Source: Candidatus Nealsoniibacteriota bacterium
GTDB lineage: Bacteria > Patescibacteriota > Minisyncoccia > Minisyncoccales > PWPS01
Direction of reading: 5' to 3'
Length of the DNA stretch: 17,440 nt
NCBI GenBank assembly: GCA_003554915.1
Contig: PWHM01000125.1
Span: forward strand, 1 to 17,440
Part shown: in pieces, positions 13,909 to 17,440 of the stretch
How the letters are laid out: the number at the start of each line of letters is the position of its first letter
Numbering within the stretch: position 1 is the first letter of the stretch
Made by a program: the position numbers and the translations under genes
The notes under the pieces: generated by a model
Told to the model about the DNA's origin: nothing
The model's database searches: none
The model's input: the letters and a program-made list of their open reading frames with translations, nothing else

Positions 13909-14083
13909 CAACCAAGATTCTGCCAACTTTTATTGAAGTTGGTGAAATGTTGATTTATCACCACGGTGCCACTTTGGTTTTACTTATCATGAGCTATTAC
14001 GGGCTCGTCCCGAGATCGGTTTTTGCTTTCCCCGATCCAGCTCCAAGGTGGAAACCTCTTCAACGCTTTTATAAATTGTAAGT
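13875..14083 (-). ncRNA. Structured leader RNA with T-box-like core upstream of serS
   Basis: Read on the minus strand, AACCAA (13974-13979), AG, then GUGGCACCGUGG (13961-13972) resembles the T-box core GGGUGGNACCGCGG, whose UGGN pairs with the tRNA acceptor end. UUGGUU (13910-13915) can pair with AACCAA as an A1-like helix, and UGGUGA/UCACCA can form an A2-like helix. Upstream lie hairpins GAUCGG/CCGAUC and GAGCU/AGCUC, with ACUUA/UAAGU closing the 5' domain. An intrinsic terminator follows. Position before serS fits a tRNA-Ser sensor. Caveats: the 5' domain is short for Stem I, I cannot fix the specifier codon, the terminator does not obviously compete with the A1 helix, and CCACCUUGG (14043-14051) could pair with CCAAAGUGG instead. 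It may be another class of regulatory RNA. Confidence 0.52.
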
Positions 14084-14089
14084 AGTTAC

Positions 14090-14117
14090 ATTATAACTTA
14101 TTTTTAGATTTGTTCAA
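14090..14117 (-). promoter_or_regulatory. Distal promoter for the structured leader RNA
   Basis: On the minus strand TTGAAC (14112-14117), a 16-base spacer and a perfect TATAAT (14090-14095). The start site near 14083 coincides with the 5' strand of the helix that closes the structured region. Confidence 0.62.
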
Positions 14118-14276
14118 ATAATATTAATCCCTCTTAGCGATAAAGTTAATCATTTCCCTACCCCTAATTTTTTCTGAAAATAATGCAAAGCCTCTTTTGC
14201 TTTCACTTTTAAAAATCCCATCCCCGACTAATTAAAACTTATTGCATTTATATAATGCAGCATCTATAGAAAAATT
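14118..14276. other. AT-rich intergenic stretch, no gene seen
   Basis: No credible ORF or RNA. It contains an interrupted palindrome TGCATT/AATGCA (14243-14259) and a second TAATGCA at about 14182. Function unknown. Confidence 0.4.
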
Positions 14277-14305
14277 AAAAGCTCTCGGAATTTCCGAGAG
14301 CTTTT
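14277..14305 (-). terminator. Intrinsic terminator of the gene at 14318-14623
   Basis: Fourteen-base arms (14277-14290 / 14292-14305, core GCTCTCGGAA / TTCCGAGAGC) separated by one base, with A/T flanks that give T runs on both strands. It lies 12 bases beyond the stop of the minus-strand gene. Confidence 0.85.
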
Positions 14306-14317
14306 TAGGTTTTCCGA

Positions 14318-14623
14318 TTAAAAGGGTGAATCCATCTTTAGGTACATCCGCCCTTCCCAAACCACACCTTTCTTCAGCTCCTTTTCTTGCTCTATTTTCC
14401 AGGTGAGAGTTTCCAGTTTTTCTCTGATATTTTCTTTTCTTCTTTCAAGTCTTTCCTTGTCATTTTTATTGGGAGCACTTTCTGCTTGTTTATTTATATG
14501 CTCCTTCTTCCATTTTGTTAATATCTTTTCCAGTTCTTTTTCCGAATCGGCGACGATTACTTTCGTTCCTATCCAGCTACGATATTTCGTTCCTCCTTGA
14601 GCTTTAACTACATAAGCTTTCAT
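14318..14623 (-). CDS. Small protein of unknown function
   Basis: 101 residues, family not recognised. The start is the ATG at 14621-14623, eight bases after AGGAGG (14632-14637). An in-frame ATG at 14641 would place the SD inside the coding region and is rejected. The N-terminal half (MKAYVVKAQGGTKYRSWIG, then VIVADSEKELEKILTKWKK) looks like a small alpha/beta fold. The second half (about 45-90) is a charged helix, probably a coiled coil. There is no signal peptide and no Cys. It is a single-gene unit with its own promoter and strong terminator. Confidence 0.72.
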   Translation of the reverse strand: MKAYVVKAQGGTKYRSWIGTKVIVADSEKELEKILTKWKKEHINKQAESAPNKNDKERLERRKENIREKLETLTWKIEQEKELKKGVVWEGRMYLKMDSPF

Positions 14624-14652
14624 TAAAACCCCTCCTCCCATTAATTTCTTAT

Positions 14653-14680
14653 ATTATAGAACATTTAATTATTTTGTAAA
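14653..14680 (-). promoter_or_regulatory. Promoter for the small gene at 14318-14623
   Basis: On the minus strand TTTACA (14675-14680, five of six consensus bases), a 16-base spacer and a perfect TATAAT (14653-14658). The start site near 14646 leads straight into the SD AGGAGG. Confidence 0.65.
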
Positions 14681-14742
14681 TAAAAATGACTAAATCGGGC
14701 AAGAGCTCGCTTTTAACTACAGTATTTAAGATTTATTTTAAG

Positions 14743-15153
14743 TTATTCTTCCACAATAAAGTTTCCGTACATTCCGTCCGCTCTGTGAGTTCCTACACTG
14801 CAATAATACTCAAACTCACCTACCCGGTCGGCAGTAAATTGAATTGCTTCCGACTCACCTTCCATTAATTGACCGGTGTCTACGCCAAACTCATCTATAA
14901 TCAGGTCGTGAACTCCTTCTTCCGACATCAGCTCAATCAATACTTCATCTCCTTGATTTACTACTATATCCGGATTCTCCTCTCCGTCCAAATAAAACTC
15001 TCTACCTTCTGCAGTCAGTAAAAAGGTAAGAATTTCAACTTCCGGAGGATCTTCTCCGTTCATCTCACCGTCACTTTGGATTGACTGCCAAGCCACGCCG
15101 CCTCCCATGGCAAGCAGGATAATTATTGCTAAGGCGATTATTTTTTTATTCAT
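14743..15153 (-). CDS. Exported cupredoxin (type 1 copper protein)
   Basis: 136 residues. An N-terminal hydrophobic segment (about 4-22) after a short KK tail is a signal peptide or membrane anchor, so the domain acts outside the cytoplasmic membrane. The cupredoxin beta-barrel spans about 38-136. A complete blue-copper ligand set is visible: H82 in EGVHDLII, C118 in YYCSVGTH, H123 and M128, with C-x4-H-x4-M spacing as in plastocyanin. Soluble cupredoxins carry single electrons between redox partners. The gene starts 11 bases after a PQQ-type sugar dehydrogenase, which suggests it accepts that enzyme's electrons (inference). The chain is rich in Glu/Asp. No SD is visible. Confidence 0.9.
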   Translation of the reverse strand: MNKKIIALAIIILLAMGGGVAWQSIQSDGEMNGEDPPEVEILTFLLTAEGREFYLDGEENPDIVVNQGDEVLIELMSEEGVHDLIIDEFGVDTGQLMEGESEAIQFTADRVGEFEYYCSVGTHRADGMYGNFIVEE

Positions 15154-15164
15154 GTTTTTTAATT

Positions 15165-16268
15165 TTATTTTCTAAATATGTCCGGATTTAGTTTGATAAT
15201 TTTGTCGTCACCTTCCCGAGGAGTTCCTCGACCGTCGGTATTGTTTGTAAGTAAATAAAACATTCCGTCCGGACCTTCTCTTATAGCTCTCATTCTGCCA
15301 AAATCTTTTTCAAAATGAATTAAAAAGTCATCAACTTCCCCGCCGTCTATCCGTGCTTCGTAAATTGCCGATCCGCGAAGTCCGGTGAAAAATACGGATC
15401 CGTCCCAAAAAATAGCTCCGGTCGGTGCCCAGGTGTAATCGTCACCGGATTGTAAAACCGGGGATTCCATACCTTCCTCTTCTTCGTCCCCTCTTATTAC
15501 CGGCCAGCCGTAGTTTTTTCCGGCTTCAATTAAGTTGAGTTCATCTCTGGCTCTGGGGCCGTGTTCAGTAGACCAAAGCCGTCCTTCATTGTCCCAAGCT
15601 ATACCTTGCGGATTTCTGTGACCGTAAGAATAGACTTCGGTTCCGAAGGGATTTTCTCCCGGAATCTCCCCTTCATCAGTGATTCTCAAAATTTTACCGG
15701 CCAAAGAGTCTCTCTGTTGAGAAAGGTCAGCCTCTTGAGCGTCGCCGGTGGTTATGTAAAGCAGACCGTCCGGGCCGAATTTTATCCTTCCACCGTTGTG
15801 AAACCTGTCTGCCGGAATGTCACCGATTACGGTCCCGTCCGTCAAAAGTGACCCGTCTTCAAAAATATATCTGTCAACTTTGTTCTCCTCTTCGGTAGTC
15901 ATATAGAGATACACAAAACCGTTTTCTTCAAATTCCGGATGCAAATCCATTCCCAAAAGACCTCCTTCACCGACGTGCTCAACTCCATCTATCGGAAACG
16001 CTTCTTCCTCTTCAAGGAAAAGGATTCTTCCCGGTCTTTCGGTAACCAGCATTTCACCGTCGGGTAAAAAGACGACCTCCCAGGGAATCTCCAAATTTTC
16101 CGCTACCGTTTCCGGGTCCGTTTCCAAATCTTCCAAGCTCAAACCCTCATCGACTCCGACCGGCTCTTGGGGGCTGAAAAAAAGCGGAACAATACTGCCT
16201 TTCATGGCATAACCTCCCCATAAAACAGCACCGATGATTAAGAGAACTACTATTATTTTTTTAACCAT
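15165..16268 (-). CDS. PQQ-dependent sugar dehydrogenase (GSDH family), membrane-anchored
   Basis: 367 residues. A hydrophobic N-terminal segment (about 4-22) anchors or exports it; an acidic linker follows, then a six-bladed beta-propeller. The soluble glucose/sorbosone dehydrogenase family oxidises aldoses with pyrroloquinoline quinone (PQQ). Family motifs are IPWEVVFLPDG, GGLLGMDLHP, HNGGRIKFGPDGLLYITTGD with the likely catalytic base H157, YGHRNPQGIAWD (215-226, PQQ contact), and EHGPRARDELNLIEAGKNYGWP (235-256). The substrate is not predictable, and some family members are not glucose enzymes. It lies 11 bases from the pyruvate-kinase-like gene and 11 from the cupredoxin. No PQQ synthesis gene is in the window, so the cofactor may be scavenged. 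Strongly acidic composition. Confidence 0.9.
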   Translation of the reverse strand: MVKKIIVVLLIIGAVLWGGYAMKGSIVPLFFSPQEPVGVDEGLSLEDLETDPETVAENLEIPWEVVFLPDGEMLVTERPGRILFLEEEEAFPIDGVEHVGEGGLLGMDLHPEFEENGFVYLYMTTEEENKVDRYIFEDGSLLTDGTVIGDIPADRFHNGGRIKFGPDGLLYITTGDAQEADLSQQRDSLAGKILRITDEGEIPGENPFGTEVYSYGHRNPQGIAWDNEGRLWSTEHGPRARDELNLIEAGKNYGWPVIRGDEEEEGMESPVLQSGDDYTWAPTGAIFWDGSVFFTGLRGSAIYEARIDGGEVDDFLIHFEKDFGRMRAIREGPDGMFYLLTNNTDGRGTPREGDDKIIKLNPDIFRK

Positions 16269-16279
16269 AGATTTTAAAT

Positions 16280-16960
16280 TTAATTACATTTTTCCGCTTC
16301 TTCCACTATTTTTCTCATGTATTTTACCGCTTCGACGGGGTGGTTTCCTATTGCTGTTTCTTCAGAAAGCATAACGGAGCAAGCTCCACTGAAGACGGCG
16401 TGAGCCACATCGGAAGCTTCCGCCCGGGTCGGCTTGGGATTTCTTTCCATGGAAAGAAGCATCTCCGTGGCGATGATTAAAAACTTATCTCTTTCCAAAA
16501 CCATCTTTGAAAGCCTCTTTTGAACACAGGGAACCCTCTCCAGGGTGATGGCTACGCCCAAGTCCCCTCTGGCAATCATTACCCCCCAGGAAAAATCCAA
16601 TATCTCTTTGAAGTTTTCAACCCCTTTTTTCGATTCTATTTTTGCAATGATCTTGCAGCCGCCCAGATCCTCTTTTATCTTTTTCAGTTGCTCTGCGGAC
16701 TCGGCAAAAGAAACGGCAACTGTTTCCGGATCATATTCAATAATCTTTCCAACCGCCTTTCGGGAGCGAATATCAAAAATAATTTGAACGTCCTTTTCAA
16801 TCTTTTTCAGATTCTCAATAATGGTGTCGTGTTGCTTTTTATTGCTATAGGCGGTATTGATGCGAATAAAATCCACTCCTTGGCGGATAATTTTCTTAAA
16901 AACACTATATTCCAAAGAAGCGGGACCTACGGTTGCAATTATCTTGGTTTTTCTCTCCAT
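16280..16960 (-). CDS. Minimal pyruvate-kinase-like protein lacking B and C domains
   Basis: 226 residues against about 470 for pyruvate kinase. The barrel start KTKIIATVGPAS (4-15) and FIRINTAYS (31-39, R33 and N35 kept, usual Ser-His changed) are present. The chain then passes from IIFDIRSRK (60-68) through only a few residues to ETVAVSFAESAEQ, so the DTKGPEIR strand end and the whole B lid domain are missing. After that it is typical: IIAKIESKKGVENF (K107, E109), IARGDLGV (D133), IATEML (T165), NPKPTRAEASDVAHAV and VMLSEETAIG (usual Gly changed to Glu). It ends before the C domain. PEP/Mg residues largely survive, but ADP phosphotransfer is doubtful. The single intact frame argues against simple decay. 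First gene of the run with the sugar dehydrogenase and cupredoxin. Confidence 0.85.
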   Translation of the reverse strand: MERKTKIIATVGPASLEYSVFKKIIRQGVDFIRINTAYSNKKQHDTIIENLKKIEKDVQIIFDIRSRKAVGKIIEYDPETVAVSFAESAEQLKKIKEDLGGCKIIAKIESKKGVENFKEILDFSWGVMIARGDLGVAITLERVPCVQKRLSKMVLERDKFLIIATEMLLSMERNPKPTRAEASDVAHAVFSGACSVMLSEETAIGNHPVEAVKYMRKIVEEAEKCN

Positions 16961-17041
16961 GAATCCATTTTAATTTTTAAGATTCCTTATAATGTCTGTT
17001 TTATTAATTATAACATAAAAGGTCCGAATCGAAACAATAAC

Positions 17042-17066
17042 AAAAAAACGGGTTGCCCGCTTTTTT
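17042..17066 (-). terminator. Intrinsic terminator of the HD hydrolase gene, possibly bidirectional
   Basis: CGGG (17049-17052) and CCCG (17056-17059) form a short stem around TTG, flanked by A7 and T6 that extend pairing and give T runs on either strand. It lies 24 bases after the stop at 17090. Confidence 0.72.
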
Positions 17067-17089
17067 ATTTTCAGAATAATTTAATATAA

Positions 17090-17440
17090 TCACTCCAGCT
17101 CCAATACGTGGCTGATATCTTGCATGGCTCCTAAAGAGAGTTGGATGAATTCCTCCAATTCCATGTCGAAATCCTCACAGGTTTTTATAATATCCCTGTC
17201 GGCTCCCCGAGCGAAAGAAGTTTCATTGAATCTTCTCATCACGAAATCTTTATCAATCTCGTTTATATCCTTTTTGGGAGAAATTAACGTAGAGGCAACA
17301 ATAAGTCCCGTCAAGGGGTCTACGGCACATATAACCTGCTCTAAGAGGTCGCTACGCTCATCTTTAGCTGCGGGATTGTGCGCCAAAACGGCCTCCAAAA
17401 TCTTTTCATTCTCTATACCTTCTTCTTTGAGAATTTCAAC
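17090..17440 (-). CDS. HD-superfamily hydrolase, partial (5' end outside window)
   Basis: 116 residues are visible; the frame is open to the right edge, so the true start lies beyond 17440. A TTG at 17398 is not a credible start, since homologous sequence (VEILKEEGIENEKILEAVLAHN) continues upstream of it. The segment matches the C-terminal part of a predicted HD-domain phosphohydrolase family: AVLAHNP, then LLEQVICAVDPLTGLIVAS, DFVMRRFNETSFARGADRD and a final helix. The metal-binding His-Asp core should be in the missing N-terminal part. Substrate unknown. It is separated from the pyruvate-kinase-like gene by a terminator. Confidence 0.82.
   Translation of the reverse strand, partial: VEILKEEGIENEKILEAVLAHNPAAKDERSDLLEQVICAVDPLTGLIVASTLISPKKDINEIDKDFVMRRFNETSFARGADRDIIKTCEDFDMELEEFIQLSLGAMQDISHVLELE

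Noticed and set aside
13880..14083. tRNA, tmRNA or RNase P RNA in the structured leader region
   Set aside because: No T-loop or acceptor pattern, no tmRNA ends and no conserved RNase P segments; hairpins with a terminator and the serS context fit a leader RNA better.
14243..14259. TGCATT/AATGCA interrupted palindrome as a promoter operator
   Set aside because: No promoter elements or gene start are close enough to give it a role; it may be chance in AT-rich sequence.
14688..14715. GAGCTC-centred hairpin after the cupredoxin gene as a terminator
   Set aside because: The stem is short and interrupted and lacks a clean T run on the minus strand.
17090..17398. Complete 102-residue protein starting with TTG at 17398
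   Set aside because: The frame stays open to the right edge and upstream residues fit the HD hydrolase family, so the gene is truncated by the window.
1..17440. Alternative genetic code (UGA as Gly)
   Set aside because: TGA ends serS, FemAB copy 2 and the HD hydrolase at family-appropriate positions, and no gene needs UGA readthrough.

Overview
The window looks like a chromosomal segment of a small-genome, AT-rich bacterium, most likely a member of Patescibacteria/CPR (Parcubacteria-like). This is an inference. It rests on tightly packed and overlapping genes, tandem FemAB proteins beside a MurF that lacks its N-terminal domain, a multi-TM histidine kinase of a type common in that group, several stripped-down enzymes, and many starts with no Shine-Dalgarno (SD) sequence. 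TGA, TAA and TAG all act as stops, so the UGA=Gly code of Gracilibacteria/SR1 is not used. Exported proteins near the right end are rich in Asp/Glu, which may hint at a saline or alkaline habitat.

Layout, left to right. (A) 1-3046, minus strand: a trans-prenyl diphosphate synthase, a class I terpene-synthase-like protein, and a membrane histidine kinase cut by the window edge exactly at its phospho-acceptor histidine. The run is transcribed from a promoter whose -35 element is one arm of a palindrome; the other arm is the -35 of a divergent promoter. (B) 3322-5949: a basic small protein (+), a protein with an HxxxH motif (-), a PerR-like Fur regulator and rubrerythrin (+, an oxidative-stress pair), and a small coiled-coil protein (+). 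Each unit has a readable promoter and/or terminator. (C) 5989-13569, minus strand: a seven-gene run serS > femAB > femAB > murF > ftsQ > PIF1-like helicase > rarA, with overlaps or near-zero gaps. It joins peptidoglycan synthesis, cell division and replication-fork maintenance behind seryl-tRNA synthetase. (D) 13570-14317: a 748-base non-coding stretch holding two minus-strand promoters, a structured leader RNA with a T-box-like core and intrinsic terminator, a possible 39-codon ORF, and a near-perfect palindrome just before serS. (E) 14318-14623: a small unknown protein with its own promoter, strong SD and terminator. (F) 14743-16960, minus strand: a pyruvate-kinase-like protein lacking B and C domains, a membrane-anchored PQQ-type sugar dehydrogenase and a cupredoxin, 11 bases apart, suggesting periplasmic sugar oxidation with a copper protein as electron acceptor. 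(G) 17090-17440: the C-terminal part of an HD-superfamily hydrolase entering from the right edge.

The best candidates for undescribed biology are the prenyl synthase/terpene-synthase-like/sensor-kinase unit, the structured leader upstream of serS, the minimal pyruvate-kinase-like protein, and the sugar dehydrogenase-cupredoxin pair. None could be tested against databases here.
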